Below, one piece after another: positions 5,201 to 5,226 of a DNA stretch of 5,226 nt. Source of the stretch: Spirochaetaceae bacterium (GTDB lineage Bacteria > Spirochaetota > Spirochaetia > Treponematales > Breznakiellaceae); the NCBI GenBank assembly GCA_031279895.1, contig JAITHR010000038.1:1-5226 (forward strand). Reading direction: 5' to 3'. Under the pieces are notes generated by a model. The model worked only from the letters and a program-made list of their open reading frames with translations. It did not search any database and was not told the DNA's origin. The translations under genes were made by a program, and so were the position numbers. Positions within the stretch are counted from its first letter, which is position 1; each line of letters opens with the position of its first letter.

Positions 5201-5226
5201 GGAAATTTGGCGGGGGGCGTGTTATA

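Larger units (their letters stand above)
4868..5226. other. Repeat-filled non-coding region upstream of xseA
   Basis: This 359-nt stretch holds no gene I can support. From left to right it contains two CCGTCTCCGACGG hairpins (4886-4943), degenerate hairpins (4966-4977, 4982-4996 and 5017-5029), two 45-nt repeat cores on the minus strand (5057-5101 and 5107-5151), and a final hairpin at 5187-5199. CGTTGTT recurs three times between about 5043 and 5126. The xseA promoter should lie here on the minus strand, but I found no convincing -35/-10 pair. The far right may contain the end of a gene outside the window. Confidence 0.6.

Noticed and set aside
4944..5226. Inverted-repeat-rich region, considered as integron attC-type recombination sites.
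   Set aside because: I found no paired RYYYAAC/GTTRRRY core sites, and the neighbouring genes are housekeeping genes rather than cassettes.

Overview
The window is a GC-rich bacterial chromosomal segment with four housekeeping genes and two repeat-filled spacers. No phage, transposase, CRISPR, rRNA or tRNA gene is visible. The source is most likely a spirochaete, perhaps Treponema-like. This rests on my recollection of related proteins: the wording of the MutL ATPase motifs, the short XseB, and the TlyC/CorC-type protein. It is an inference of moderate strength only.

Layout. Positions 2-1270 (+) encode a DUF21/CBS/CorC membrane protein of the TlyC/CorC/CNNM group. Facing it on the minus strand is a compact cluster transcribed xseA (from about 4867) - xseB - mutL (ending at 1472). 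It encodes the two subunits of exodeoxyribonuclease VII and the mismatch-repair protein MutL. MutL carries the metal-dependent endonuclease motifs typical of bacteria without MutH. ExoVII is one of the single-strand exonucleases that can remove the strand nicked during mismatch repair, so the cluster makes sense as a DNA-repair operon.

The non-coding DNA is the unusual part. The convergent spacer (1271-1471) and the region upstream of xseA (4868-5226) are built from the same modules. One is a small GC-rich hairpin, most often CCGTC-TCC-GACGG. The other is a core of 45-46 nt that begins with CATAAGC and ends with CCGCTTAC or a close variant. Five cores of nearly constant length can be read, in both orientations. 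The core supplies the TAA stop codon of both convergent genes in the same reading phase, and the hairpin module encodes their last residues. A further 15-nt fragment lies in the xseA-xseB gap. One hairpin appears in a second form whose stem arms have changed together while the TCC loop is kept, which suggests that the fold itself matters. I do not recognise this family; whether it is undescribed needs a genome-wide search.

Short in-frame tandem duplications also occur in the MutL N-terminus, the MutL linker and XseB.
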